Under the pieces are notes generated by a model. That model searched no databases. It saw only the letters and a list, made by a program, of their open reading frames with translations, and was not told the origin of the DNA. A stretch of 64,000 nt of DNA from Rhodospirillales bacterium (GTDB lineage Bacteria; Pseudomonadota; Alphaproteobacteria; Reyranellales; Reyranellaceae): the NCBI GenBank assembly GCA_016185145.1, contig JACPOB010000099.1, forward strand, positions 98,260 through 162,259, in the 5' to 3' direction. The position numbers and the translations under genes were made by a program. Every line of letters begins with the position of its first letter. Position 1 is the stretch's first letter. Below are positions 24,631-34,367 of this stretch, one piece after another.

Positions 24631-25989
24631 TCAGACCTTGCGCTTGGCGTCGGCGATGCCCTTGATCAGGTTGTCGCAGCAGGCATCGGCGGTGATCTGT
24701 CCGGTCAGGCACTTCTGGACCTCGATGTTGAGCTGGTCGGTCCACGGGAAGTGCCACGGCTGATAGACCGACGAGCAGACCTCGCCGATGTAGGCTGCCT
24801 TGTCCCAGATCTTGAGGATCTCGGGCACGTCGCCCCACGGCGCCCAGCCCTGCTTCACCGCATCGCTGTTCATCACCGAGGTGTAGCCCGAGCCCAGCAT
24901 GGCATCCTTGGCGAGGCTGACGGCCTGGGTGTAGTTGCCGTCCTTGGTCTTGCCGCCGAGATACTGCAGCAGCTTCCAGCCCCACTCCTTGTGGCGCGTC
25001 GCCGTCGTCAGGAAGTAGACATGGGTGACGCCGATCGTCTTGCCCTCGCCGGGCGAGCCCAACACCTTGACCTTGCCGGCGATCGGCGACTGCGCCGGAT
25101 CGTTGCAGACGTTGAGGCCGTAGTGATGGTTCGGGCCGCGATAGAGGTTCTTGCCGGCGCCGAACGCCTTGGCCGAGGTCGTGAATTGGACCTTGAGCGA
25201 TTCGGGGTCGGAGATATCGAGGCCCTTCTCGAAGGTGTTGGCCCACCATTTCAGGGTCTCGCGGGCGATCGAGCCCGGTCCGAGCTGGTGGTTGCCCTGC
25301 TTGTCGAAGAAGGTGCCGCCCTTGTTCCAGGTCATCTGGTACCAGGTGCCCGGCAGCTGCTCGAGGCCGACGCCCGCCACCCACAGCACGGGATAGCGCG
25401 ACACGCCGTCCTTCTTGGCCTTGAGGCAGTGCTCGATGAACTCGTCATAGGTCGAGAAGGGCTTGTCGATCTTCAGCTTCTCCAGCATGTCGGCGTAGTA
25501 GTTCCACACCCACACCGCGGAGAAGTAGGGCAGGCCCATGGTCTTGCCGCCGACCGTCGCCACCTGCTTGGTGAAGGGCGTGAAATCCTTGATGTAATCG
25601 GCCGCACCCGGCAGGCCGTCGATCGGCTCGACCAGGCCCTGGCTGACGAAGTTCGGGAAGGAGAAGGGCGAGGATTGCGAGACGTCGATCTTCTCGCCCG
25701 CCGCGAACATGGTGGTGAGCTTGGTCGGATGATCGTTGAACGAGGAGATGGTCGAGTCGACCTTCACGCCCCAGTCGGTTTCGAACTGCTTGGCGATGCG
25801 CGTGTAGATGTCGCCGTATGTCCAGACAACGAAGTTGAGGCGATCGACCTTGCTCTTGGGCGGCACGCTCCAGGGTCCGCTCTGCTGGCCGAAGGCGGCG
25901 CCGGACATTCCAGCCATCCCGAGGCCAGCCGCACCGGCCAGCACACGACGCCGGCTGAGTTCCCATTTACGGATCAGATCGTCGGTCAT
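24631..25989 (-). CDS. Sugar-type ABC transporter extracellular binding protein
   Basis: 452 residues with a twin-arginine signal (LSRRRVLAGAAGLGMAG near 12-28, cleavage near FGQ). The fold-type marks NFVVWTYGDIYTRIAKQFETDWGVKVD, KLTTMFAAGEKIDVSQSS and GLVEPID correspond to the extracellular family 1 proteins for sugars, polyamines and related solutes. It heads the minus-strand run of transporter and catabolic genes and is divergent from the aldose epimerase. The ligand is unknown; the neighbours suggest either a carbohydrate acid or a nitrogen-containing compound. Confidence 0.92.
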   Translation of the reverse strand: MTDDLIRKWELSRRRVLAGAAGLGMAGMSGAAFGQQSGPWSVPPKSKVDRLNFVVWTYGDIYTRIAKQFETDWGVKVDSTISSFNDHPTKLTTMFAAGEKIDVSQSSPFSFPNFVSQGLVEPIDGLPGAADYIKDFTPFTKQVATVGGKTMGLPYFSAVWVWNYYADMLEKLKIDKPFSTYDEFIEHCLKAKKDGVSRYPVLWVAGVGLEQLPGTWYQMTWNKGGTFFDKQGNHQLGPGSIARETLKWWANTFEKGLDISDPESLKVQFTTSAKAFGAGKNLYRGPNHHYGLNVCNDPAQSPIAGKVKVLGSPGEGKTIGVTHVYFLTTATRHKEWGWKLLQYLGGKTKDGNYTQAVSLAKDAMLGSGYTSVMNSDAVKQGWAPWGDVPEILKIWDKAAYIGEVCSSVYQPWHFPWTDQLNIEVQKCLTGQITADACCDNLIKGIADAKRKV

Positions 25990-26118
25990 GTCGTGTCCCC
26001 CGATTATGTGTTGTTCGATGATGAAACCCTATCACCGCACCACGGGCGGATGTAGGGATATGCAGCAAAAAGTACGCCAGGGTGGATCGGCGGCCCGGAT
26101 GCCGCTAGACGCAACGCC

Positions 26119-26970
26119 ATGACCTCGCTGTCCCTTCGTGCCGGCCGGCTTGCGGTCGAGCTCGTGCCGCAGGCCGGCGGCTCGATCGCGCGCTTCCGCC
26201 ATGACGACGTCGATCTGCTTCGGCCGATGACGGCCGAGGCGATGGCGTCGGGCCGCGGCAACGAGGCCGCCTGCTATCCGCTGGTGCCGTTCTCCAATCG
26301 CATTGCAAATGGCCGTCTCGTTTTCGACGGCCGGGAGTTCGAGCTCGAACAGAATTGGCCGGGCGTTCGCCATCCCATGCATGGCGAGGGCTGGGCGCGC
26401 GCGTGGGACGTGGCGCGCCGCGACGGCAACGCAGCGGAGCTTGTGCATGAGCATGACGGCAGCAAAGGCTGGCCGTTCCGCTATCGGGCACGGCTGTCCT
26501 TCCGCCTCGACGGGGATGGCTTGTTCGTGAACATGGCGATCGAGAATCTCGAGCGCCGGTCGGCGCCGGCGGGAATGGGCCTGCATCCCTTCTTCACGCG
26601 CGACGCCGACAGCGAGCTTGCCTTCCGCGCCGCCGCTGTCTGGCTCGGCGATGAAGAAGTGCTGCCGACGAAGCGGGTCGCCGTGCCGCCGGAATGGGAC
26701 TACTCCGGGTCGCGCAAGGTCGAACCCGGTCTCGACAACTGCTTCGAGGACTGGGAGCGGCGGGCCGTCATCACTTGGCCGGGCCGCGGCCTCAGGCTCG
26801 AGCTGCGGGCCTCGCCGCCGTTCGGCCACGCCGTGGTCTATACCCCGGCGAACCGCCCATACTTCTGTGTCGAGCCCGTGAGCCACGTCAACGGCAAGGT
26901 TGTCGAGTCCCGGCTCGAGCCGGGTGCTAGGCTCGACGGCGAAGTCGCTTTCCGCGTTTCAACCATGTGA
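26119..26970 (+). CDS. Aldose 1-epimerase family protein
   Basis: 283 residues. The galactose-mutarotase-like beta-sandwich is recognisable in CYPLVPFSNRIANGRLVFDGREFEL (substrate-binding Arg in SNRIANG), RHPMHGEGWARAW (catalytic His), AGMGLHPFF (second His) and a C-terminal FCVEPVSHVNG with the catalytic Glu. It interconverts sugar anomers in the cytoplasm. It begins a plus-strand operon with an SDR dehydrogenase 7 bp downstream, a typical pairing in non-phosphorylative sugar oxidation. Confidence 0.92.
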   Translation: MTSLSLRAGRLAVELVPQAGGSIARFRHDDVDLLRPMTAEAMASGRGNEAACYPLVPFSNRIANGRLVFDGREFELEQNWPGVRHPMHGEGWARAWDVARRDGNAAELVHEHDGSKGWPFRYRARLSFRLDGDGLFVNMAIENLERRSAPAGMGLHPFFTRDADSELAFRAAAVWLGDEEVLPTKRVAVPPEWDYSGSRKVEPGLDNCFEDWERRAVITWPGRGLRLELRASPPFGHAVVYTPANRPYFCVEPVSHVNGKVVESRLEPGARLDGEVAFRVSTM

Positions 26971-26977
26971 GGGTCCC

Positions 26978-27745
26978 ATGCCCGGTTTCGCCTCCTATCC
27001 CAGCCTGAAGGATCGCGCGGTGTTCGTCTCGGGCGGCGGCTCCGGCATCGGCGCGTCGATCGTCGAGCACCTCGCGGCGCAGGGCGCCAAGGTGGCTTTC
27101 GTCGACATCGACGGGGCGGCATCCCAGGCGCTGCTCGAGAAGATCTCCGGCGCCGGTCATCGCGAGCCGGCCTTCGCCAAATGCGACGTGCGCGACATTG
27201 CGGCCTACCAGGCGACGATCGCGGCATTGGCCGCGCGGCTGGGCGACTTCACGGTGCTGGTGAACAACGCCGCGCGCGACGACCGGCACACGATCGAGGA
27301 GGTGACGTCCGCCTACTGGGACGAGCGCATGAACGTGAACCTGCGCCACCAGTACTTCGCCATCCAGTCGGTGGTGCCGGGCATGAAGAAGGCGGGCGGC
27401 GGCTCGATCGTCAACTTCAGCTCGGTGAGCTATCACGCCATGGCGCCCAAGCTCTCGGTCTACGAAGGCGCCAAGGCCGCCGTGGTCGGCATGACGCGCG
27501 GGCTGGCGCGCGATCTGGGGCCCGACGGGATCCGGCTCAACATCATCACGCCGGGCTGGATCATGACCCAGCGCCAGATCGATCTCTGGCTGACGCCCGA
27601 GGCCGAGGCCGACCTGATGAAGGCGCAGTGCCTGAAGGAGAAGGTCTACCCGCCCGACATCGCCCGCATGGTGCTGTGGCTCGCTTCCGACGACAGCCGG
27701 ATGGTCACGGCGCAGAATTTCGTGGTCGACGGGGGACGGATGTGA
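26978..27745 (+). CDS. SDR family NAD(P)-dependent oxidoreductase
   Basis: 255 residues from the ATG 7 bp after the epimerase stop. Classical SDR features: cofactor motif SGGGSGIG (18-25), NNAA (97-100, in place of NNAG), Ser149, Tyr162 and Lys166 in VYEGAKAAV. The VDID near 42-45 places an acidic residue at the end of beta-2, favouring NAD. With an aldose epimerase upstream, it is probably a sugar 1-dehydrogenase making a lactone, as in alphaproteobacterial arabinose, galactose or xylose pathways. The stop overlaps the next gene. Confidence 0.92.
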   Translation: MPGFASYPSLKDRAVFVSGGGSGIGASIVEHLAAQGAKVAFVDIDGAASQALLEKISGAGHREPAFAKCDVRDIAAYQATIAALAARLGDFTVLVNNAARDDRHTIEEVTSAYWDERMNVNLRHQYFAIQSVVPGMKKAGGGSIVNFSSVSYHAMAPKLSVYEGAKAAVVGMTRGLARDLGPDGIRLNIITPGWIMTQRQIDLWLTPEAEADLMKAQCLKEKVYPPDIARMVLWLASDDSRMVTAQNFVVDGGRM

Positions 27746-28416
27746 ACGCGGCTGCCATCCCGCGGCACATCGGTCGCCGCTTCGTCCACGCCTTCCGGGA
27801 GGTGCTGCCGCCGACGCTGTTCTTCCTGTTCTCCTTCAACCTCATCGTCTTCACCACCAACCTCCTGGTCCACGACTACTGGTTCAAGCTGTCGAGCTTC
27901 CTGCTCGCCACCACCACGGCGCTGGTGGTCGGCAAGGCCGTGCTGGTCGCCAACCACATCCGGCTGATCGACCGCTTCCGCGGCGCGCCGCTGATCCAGC
28001 CCATCCTCTACAAGACGATCTTCTATGCGCTGGTCGTGCTGGTGGTGCGCCTGGCCGAGCGCTTCATCCATCTCGCCATCGACGACCGGGGATTCGGCGC
28101 GGCGCTCGATATCGCCGTGCACGATTTCAGCTGGCGCCGCTTTGCCGCGATCCAGATCTGGATCTTCACCTGCTTCCTGATCTACGTCACGGCGACCGAG
28201 CTCAGCCACCTGCTGGGCGAGGGCCAACTGTTCCGCCTGTTCTTCCGTCATCGCTCCAGCCAGCACCGCCTGACGCGCCGCCAGCACGTGCGCGCCCTGA
28301 TGGAGCTGAGCCGCCTCGCCGAGACGACGCCGCGCGACCAGCTGCTCAATGGCGCGACGCCGCAAGGCCAGCGCCTGGTGACCATCATCGACGCGCTGCG
28401 CCGGCGGCCGGCGTAG
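27742..28416 (+). CDS. Hypothetical membrane protein
   Basis: 224 residues, starting at GTG that overlaps the SDR stop by GTGA. About four hydrophobic segments (near 20-45, 50-70, 85-110 and 135-155), followed by a basic cytoplasmic tail (FFRHRSSQHRLTRRQHVRALMELSRL). I recognise no enzyme motif. It is translationally coupled to the SDR gene but has no obvious tie to sugar oxidation. Confidence 0.75.
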   Translation: MNAAAIPRHIGRRFVHAFREVLPPTLFFLFSFNLIVFTTNLLVHDYWFKLSSFLLATTTALVVGKAVLVANHIRLIDRFRGAPLIQPILYKTIFYALVVLVVRLAERFIHLAIDDRGFGAALDIAVHDFSWRRFAAIQIWIFTCFLIYVTATELSHLLGEGQLFRLFFRHRSSQHRLTRRQHVRALMELSRLAETTPRDQLLNGATPQGQRLVTIIDALRRRPA

Positions 28417-28468
28417 AGAAGCAGATGAAACGGCGCAACCTCCACCGCCACCACCACCTCCACCACCA

Positions 28469-28581
28469 CCACCTCACCCTGAGGAGCGGCCGTAGGCCGC
28501 GTCTCGAAGGGTGGGCCACCGCATCGTTGTTGCCCACCCTTCGAGACGCGCCGCTGCGCGACGCTCCTCAGGGTGAGGTGG
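28469..28581. repeat. Family C palindromic repeat (copy 1)
   Basis: Arms run from ccacctcaccctgaggagc to gctcctcagggtgaggtgg, with an inner perfect pair gcgtctcgaagggtgggc/gcccacccttcgagacgc around a 15-nt loop. A similar element is at 40022-40129. It lies 9 bp before the next start. A short ccaccacc tandem tract precedes it. Confidence 0.9.
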
Positions 28582-28590
28582 TTCGCTGAA

Positions 28591-29460
28591 ATGGCCTTCG
28601 ATCGAAGCTGGCGGCGGATCTCCTGGCTGATCCTGGGCATCGGCGGCTTGATATTGGCCGGCGGCCTGGCGCTCGGCTGGGGCAGCCTCCGGCACGTCCT
28701 CTACGCCGAACGCGCCGAGGGCGAGGTGGTGGAAATCCGCCGCGAGGGCGACATGTATGCGCCCGTGGTGCGTTTCCGACTGGCCAGCAGCGAGACGCGG
28801 GAGGTCAAGGACCTGGGCAGCGGTGCGCCCGACTTCGCGGTCGGCGACCGGGTGACTGTTCTCTACATGCCGGACGATCCCGAGGACTTCCGCATCGACA
28901 CCTTCGAGCGGCTGTGGTTCACCTCGATCTTCGTCACGGCGTTCGCCGGCTTCTGGCTGATGTTCGGTGCCGTCGCCTGGGCGCTGTCGAGCGACGTCGA
29001 CCTGTTCGTCATCGGCGAGCGGGCCTTCGCCGTGATCGCGGGCGCGGCGCTGGTGATCGGCATCGCGGCCCTTTGGAACGCCGCCGAGCTCTACGGCGGC
29101 GGCGCGCGCACCGGGGGCACGGTGCTGGAGGTGCGCGAGACCCGCCGGACCGAGCAGGAGGAGGTGACGCGGCCGGACGGCAGCGAATACCGCCGCGACG
29201 TCGAGCGCGTCTCCTACGCGCCGGTCGTGCGCTTCACCACCGGCGACGGCCGCGAGATCGAGTTCCACGGCCGTGGCGGCAGCGACAGGGGATTCACCCA
29301 GGGCGATCGCGTGACGGTGGTCTACGATCCCGCCAACCCCATCCGCGCCCGCATCGTCTCCTTTCTCGACCTCTGGCTGCCGGCGGCCGTGGCCTTCGGC
29401 GTGGCGTTCCTGTTCGGCGGCTCGGTCTGGCTGTCACGCTGGTCGCGGCGGCGGCTTTAA
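28591..29460 (+). CDS. DUF3592-type membrane protein with a duplicated domain
   Basis: 289 residues from the ATG after the repeat. Layout: helix (about 10-30), a beta-rich domain (EGEVVEIRREGDMYAPVVRFRLA ... VGDRVTVLYMPDDPEDFRID), two or three helices (about 105-160), a second copy of the beta domain (GGTVLEVRETRR ... YAPVVRFTTGDG ... QGDRVTVVYDPANPIRARI), and a last helix. The two copies are plainly related (YAPVVRF and GDRVTV in both), so the gene arose by internal duplication. DUF3592 proteins have no established function. Confidence 0.85.
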   Translation: MAFDRSWRRISWLILGIGGLILAGGLALGWGSLRHVLYAERAEGEVVEIRREGDMYAPVVRFRLASSETREVKDLGSGAPDFAVGDRVTVLYMPDDPEDFRIDTFERLWFTSIFVTAFAGFWLMFGAVAWALSSDVDLFVIGERAFAVIAGAALVIGIAALWNAAELYGGGARTGGTVLEVRETRRTEQEEVTRPDGSEYRRDVERVSYAPVVRFTTGDGREIEFHGRGGSDRGFTQGDRVTVVYDPANPIRARIVSFLDLWLPAAVAFGVAFLFGGSVWLSRWSRRRL

Positions 29461-29462
29461 CA

Positions 29463-29596
29463 ACTTCCTCCCCAGCGAAGCTGGGGAGGTGTCGGCGTCA
29501 TACGCCGACGGAGGGGTCATGAGCGTCAGTACTGCTGCTCATGACCCCTCCGCCCGCTGCGCGGGCACCTCCCCGCGCGAAGCGCAGGGAGGAAGT
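29463..29596. repeat. Family D palindromic repeat
   Basis: Starts acttcctccccagcgaagct and ends gcgcagggaggaagt, with an inner pair cggaggggtcatgagc/gctcatgacccctccg around gtcagtactgct. This is the only copy in the window. It separates the convergent DUF3592 and Liv binding-protein genes. Confidence 0.88.
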
Positions 29597-29603
29597 GATT
29601 CGA

Positions 29604-30830
29604 CTACTTCCGATCCTTGTAAGCCGGCACCGGATAGATCGCCTTGGCCGTGGCGATCTCGGGCGGATAGACCACCTCGACGCCGGCCGGCGTGTTCTGC
29701 ATCACCGCGAACTCGTTCTTGAACTGCTTGCCGGTCTCGTCGATCTCGTACGGGCCGGTGATGGTGACGATCTTGTTGTTGAGCTTGAGCGCCGCCTCCT
29801 TGAGCTTGGCGGCGTCGAGCGACTGGGCTTCGTTGATGATCTGCTCCAGCACGGCGCCTGCGCCGTAGGCCAGCGCCGTCTGGAAGTCGGCCGGATACTG
29901 CGCATTGGGAAAGAGCTTGGCGTAGCGCTCCATCACCTGGGCGCGGTTGAGCCCGCCGGTGACCTTCCAGTTGATGCGGTCGTTCAGCAGGGTCTGGCTG
30001 AAGTGGTAGAGCGCATCCTTGCCGATGGCGAGGAACTGCGGCTGCGAGGCATAGACGAAGTACACGCCCTTGAAGTCGACGTTCATCTCGCGCAGCTGGC
30101 GCGCGATCGTCATCTGGTCGCCTTCGTAGGCGGTCGGCATGAAGACGTCGGCGCCGGTCGCCTTGGCCTTCTGGATCAGGATGTTGAAGTCCTTGGTCCC
30201 CTTGGCGAACTTCTCGTTCATGGTGACTTCCATGCCGAGCTTCTTAGCCTCCTCGACCGCGCCGTTGGTCAGCGAGGCGGGGAAGGGCTCGTCGAGGTAG
30301 GCGAAGGCGATCTTCTTGACCCCCACCGTGCCGAAGAATTTCACGCCCGGCTTGCCGAGCAGGGTGCCGGCCTGCTGCGTCGCCGACACGACGTACTTGT
30401 AGCCCTGCTGGTAGATCGAATCGGCGGAGGCCGACCAGATCACCATGAACTTGTTGTTGGTCTCGGTGGCGTTGACCGCGGCGGCCGTCAGCGTCGAGCC
30501 GAACGGGCCGAAGCAGAGGTCGACCTTCTCGTCCTTGATCAGCGTCTCGTAGACCTTGGGGACCACCGTCTTGTCGCTGCGGTCGTCGAGCTTCACCAGC
30601 TCGACCTTGCGCTTGACCCCGCCGATCGGGATGCCGCCGCGGCTGTTGACGTCGTCGACCCAGATCTCGGCGCCGCGCAGGCCCGACTGGGCGGCGAGCG
30701 CGAAGGTGCCGGTCGACGACACCGTCATGCCGATGCGGATCGGCTTGGCGTCCTGGGCGCGCGCGCCACTGGTCGCCAGCGCGCCGGCGGCGGCGGCCAT
30801 CAGCGTTCTGCGGGGCAGCTTGAACGTCAT
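29604..30830 (-). CDS. Branched-chain-amino-acid-type ABC transporter binding protein (LivJ-like)
   Basis: 408 residues from the ATG 5 bases after a strong GGAGGAA; a longer frame from 30863 lacks such a site. The signal peptide KLPRRTLMAAAAGALATSGARAQ is twin-arginine-like. The periplasmic-binding fold type I opening IRIGMTVSSTGTFALAAQSGLRGAEIWVDDVNSRGGI is clear. Ligands of this family range from amino acids to aromatic acids and amides. It is the last gene of a five-gene operon, 48 bp after the LivF-type ATPase. Confidence 0.93.
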   Translation of the reverse strand: MTFKLPRRTLMAAAAGALATSGARAQDAKPIRIGMTVSSTGTFALAAQSGLRGAEIWVDDVNSRGGIPIGGVKRKVELVKLDDRSDKTVVPKVYETLIKDEKVDLCFGPFGSTLTAAAVNATETNNKFMVIWSASADSIYQQGYKYVVSATQQAGTLLGKPGVKFFGTVGVKKIAFAYLDEPFPASLTNGAVEEAKKLGMEVTMNEKFAKGTKDFNILIQKAKATGADVFMPTAYEGDQMTIARQLREMNVDFKGVYFVYASQPQFLAIGKDALYHFSQTLLNDRINWKVTGGLNRAQVMERYAKLFPNAQYPADFQTALAYGAGAVLEQIINEAQSLDAAKLKEAALKLNNKIVTITGPYEIDETGKQFKNEFAVMQNTPAGVEVVYPPEIATAKAIYPVPAYKDRK

Positions 30831-30878
30831 TGTTTCCTCCCTTTTATGGCCAAAGCCTAGCAATCGGCCGCGAACCGG

Positions 30879-31624
30879 TCACGCGTCGATGCGGTAGTCC
30901 ACCCACTCGGCGATGAGGTCGCGTAGTCCGGCATCCTCCTGGAAGGCGCGGGCGGAGCCGTCGACCTTGTTCTGGCCGAGCTCCAGCACATAGAGATGAT
31001 CGGAGATGCGCACGCACTGGCGCACGTTCTGGTCGACCAGCAGGACGGTGATGCCCTGGGCCGGCAGGCCGTGGATGAACTCGTAGATCTCCGCGCTGAT
31101 GCGCGGTGCGATCATGGCCGTCGGCTCGTCGAGCAGCAGGACGCGCGGCCGCAAGGCGAGCGCCCGGCCGAGCTCGAGGAAACGCTGCTGGCCACCGCTC
31201 ATCGAGCCAGCGAGATCGCGGCGCTTGTCGCGCAGCATCGGGAACTGCGCATAGGCCCGCTCCAGCGCCTCCTCGACGCGGGCGCGGTCGCGGCGGAACG
31301 ACCAGCAGGCCAGCCTGAGATTGTCCTCGACCGACAATTCGTTGAACAGGCTGCGCTGCTGCGGCACGAGCGCGATGCCGTTGTCGATGAACTTCCACGG
31401 CGGCAGGCCGGTCACCTTGCGGCCGTCGATCAGGACGTCGCCGGCGACCGGCTTCAGGAGCCCGTAGAGCGCCCGCAGCGCCGTCGACTTGCCGGCGCCG
31501 TTGGGCCCGATCACGCCGGTGATCATGCCCGGCCGGACTTTCAGCGACAGGCCGCGCAGGATGCGGATGTCGCCGTGATAGGCGACGTCGACGCGATCGA
31601 GCTCGAGCACTGCGTCGGCCATCG

Positions 31625-31628
<4 letters not shown>
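30879..31628 (-). CDS. LivF-type ABC transporter ATP-binding protein
   Basis: 249 residues from the ATG overlapping the LivG stop (ATGA). Walker A GPNGAGKST near 38-46, Q-loop PQQRSLFNELSVEDNLRL, signature MSGGQQRFLELGRAL, Walker B LLLDEPTAMI and a switch-region change: VLLVDQNVRQC has Gln where LivF normally has E and the His is not obvious, as is common in LivF (VEQN). It pairs with the LivG-type ATPase in a heterodimer. Confidence 0.93.
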
Positions 31629-32334
<706 letters not shown>

Positions 32335-32338
<4 letters not shown>

Positions 32339-33216
32339 CGCTTGAACCTGACGCCCAGGATGCCGGACGGCCGGAAGAAGATCGTGCCGACCAGGATCAG
32401 GAAGCCCACGATCTGCGCCATGGCCTGCGGCAGGAACACCGTCGCCATCTGCTCGGCCAGGCCGAACACCACGCCGGCCAGCAGCGCGCCCACGGGATTG
32501 CCGAGCCCGCCCAGCACGACGACGATGAAGGCGATGATGGTGTACTCGGCGCCGGAGAAGGGGTTGAAGGCCGGGAACACCAGCGCGATCAGCACGCCGG
32601 TGACGCCGGCCAGGGCCGCCGCCAGCGCGAAGGCGAAGGCCGACAGGCGCACGATGTCGACACCCATGATCTGGATGGCCTCGGGATTCATGATCGCCGC
32701 GCGCAGCGCCTTGCCCGGCAGGGTCTTGAACAGGAACAGCGCCAGGGCGATCGAGACGGCGATCGTGATGGCGAACGCCACCAGCCGCGCGGTCGAGACG
32801 TAAATGGGCCCGAGCTGCACGGAGACCGGCGTGAAGGTGTAGTCGATGGTGCGCGAATCGGCCTCGAACAGCAGCAGCATCAGGGCGGCTGCCGCGATCG
32901 ACACGCCGTAGAACATCAGGAACGACATCAGCTCGGGATCGTCGCTCTTGGCCAGCCGAGGGATCAGCACGAAGTAGAGCCCCCAGCCGGCGGCGAAGAA
33001 GACGATGGCGGCGATCGGCACGGCGAGCAGCGGCGGGATGCCGAAGCTCTTGAACAGCACGAAGGCGAGGAACGAGCCTGCGATCACGAACTCGCCGTGG
33101 GCGAAGTTGACGACCCGCAGCACGCCGTAGAGCAGGGTGAGGCTGACGCCGACCAAGGCGTAGATGCCGCCGACGATCAGTCCGTTCACCAGGCCGTTCA
33201 GGACGAGAAGTTCCAT
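32335..33216 (-). CDS. LivH-type ABC transporter permease
   Basis: 293 residues with about eight helices and the family opening LVNGLIVGGIYALVGVSLTLLYGVLRVVNFAHGEFV. The conserved GGLGNPVGALLAGVVFGLAEQ lies near residue 235. It forms the translocation path with the LivM-type subunit, 7 bp upstream. Confidence 0.94.
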
Positions 33217-33223
33217 CGGGGAC

Positions 33224-34186
33224 CTATGGGATGTAGCGGCGCCATTGCGGCTTCTTGCGCAACAGGGTGCCGACGATGCCGCGCGGCAGGAACAGCACCA
33301 GGATGATGGTGGCCAGCCCCAGGATGAGCAGGTTGAGCAGGGGGAACTGCCGCCAGATCAGCTCGTCGAGCCAGACCATGGCCACGGCGCCGAGGATCGG
33401 GCCGGTGACCGTGCCGAGCCCGCCGGCGACGGCGTAGATCACCGTCTTGGCGGTGATCAGGGTGTTGAAGGCGGTCTCGGTGTCGACGACGTTGGTGTAC
33501 CAGGCTTCGACGCCGCCGCAGACCGCGGGGAAGAAGGCGGCGATCAGCCATCCCCAGAGGCGGACGATCGGCACGTTGACGCCCATCATCTCGGCGGCGT
33601 CGGCATCGTCGCGCGTGGCGCGCAGGGCCTTGCCGAGGCGCGAGCGCGACAGCCACAGGATGACGACCAGCGCCGCCACCATCACGGCCATCATGACGTA
33701 GAAGCTCTGCACTGGATGGGCGCGGCTGCCGAGCTGCAGGCCGAAGCTCCCGCCGGTGAGCTCCTCGGGCATGTTGGTGATCACCAGCCGCAGGATGCCG
33801 GCCAGCGCCAGGCTGACGATGCCGAAATAGATGCCGGAGAGGCGCAAGGTCGGCGCGAACAGCAGCGCCAGCACGACGCCCGCCACGCCCGACAGAGGCA
33901 ATGCGAGGAATACCGGAAAGGCCGCCTTCTTCACCAGGATCGCCGTCGTGAACGCGCCGATGCCGTAGAACGCCACGTAGCCGAACGGCATGTAGCCGGC
34001 GAAGCCCGCGGCGACGTTGAAGGCCGATGCCATCGTTATCCACAGCATGAGGTAGAAGTGGAAGGCGACGTTGAGGCCGAGCAGCGGCACCGATGCGAAG
34101 TAGACCAGCAGCACGCTGCCCATCAGGGCAACGAGCGTGAAGTAGATGCGATCGGCGGAATCGGGAGCGCGAGAAAGTGACGTCAT
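33224..34186 (-). CDS. LivM-type ABC transporter permease
   Basis: 320 residues with about nine helices. Family segments are SAFNVAAGFAGYMPFGYVAFYGIGAF, LRLSGIYFGIVSLALAGILRLVI and GGLGTVTGPILGAVAMVWLDE. It is the first gene of the minus-strand Liv-type operon (LivM, LivH, LivG, LivF, binding protein). A family A repeat lies upstream, between it and the adenylate cyclase. Confidence 0.94.
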   Translation of the reverse strand: MTSLSRAPDSADRIYFTLVALMGSVLLVYFASVPLLGLNVAFHFYLMLWITMASAFNVAAGFAGYMPFGYVAFYGIGAFTTAILVKKAAFPVFLALPLSGVAGVVLALLFAPTLRLSGIYFGIVSLALAGILRLVITNMPEELTGGSFGLQLGSRAHPVQSFYVMMAVMVAALVVILWLSRSRLGKALRATRDDADAAEMMGVNVPIVRLWGWLIAAFFPAVCGGVEAWYTNVVDTETAFNTLITAKTVIYAVAGGLGTVTGPILGAVAMVWLDELIWRQFPLLNLLILGLATIILVLFLPRGIVGTLLRKKPQWRRYIP

Positions 34187-34263
34187 CAGTTGTCGCGCGA
34201 TGAGGGCATGGGCAACGATAGGCTAGGGCAACACCGGGGACAACGGCCGCCGGCGCTCATAAT

Positions 34264-34365
34264 CTTCCGGACCGCGCGCTTCCAGCGCGCTCATGAATCA
34301 TGAGCACCCTGGAAGCGCGCGGTCCGGAAGACGAAGATCGCGAGCGGGCCGGAGGCCCGCGCTCC
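34264..34365. repeat. Family A palindromic repeat (copy 4) with an extra half unit
   Basis: The core 34264-34330 has exact ends cttccggaccgcgcgcttcc and ggaagcgcgcggtccggaag around tcatgaatcatgag. A second half unit (cgagcgggccggaggcccgcg) follows to about 34365, right next to the stop of the cyclase gene. Confidence 0.88.
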
Positions 34366-34367
34366 CA

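Noticed and set aside
28441..28470. CCACCACC tract as a coding His/Pro repeat or microsatellite of note
   Set aside because: Short, imperfect and non-coding; part of the lead-in to the family C repeat.
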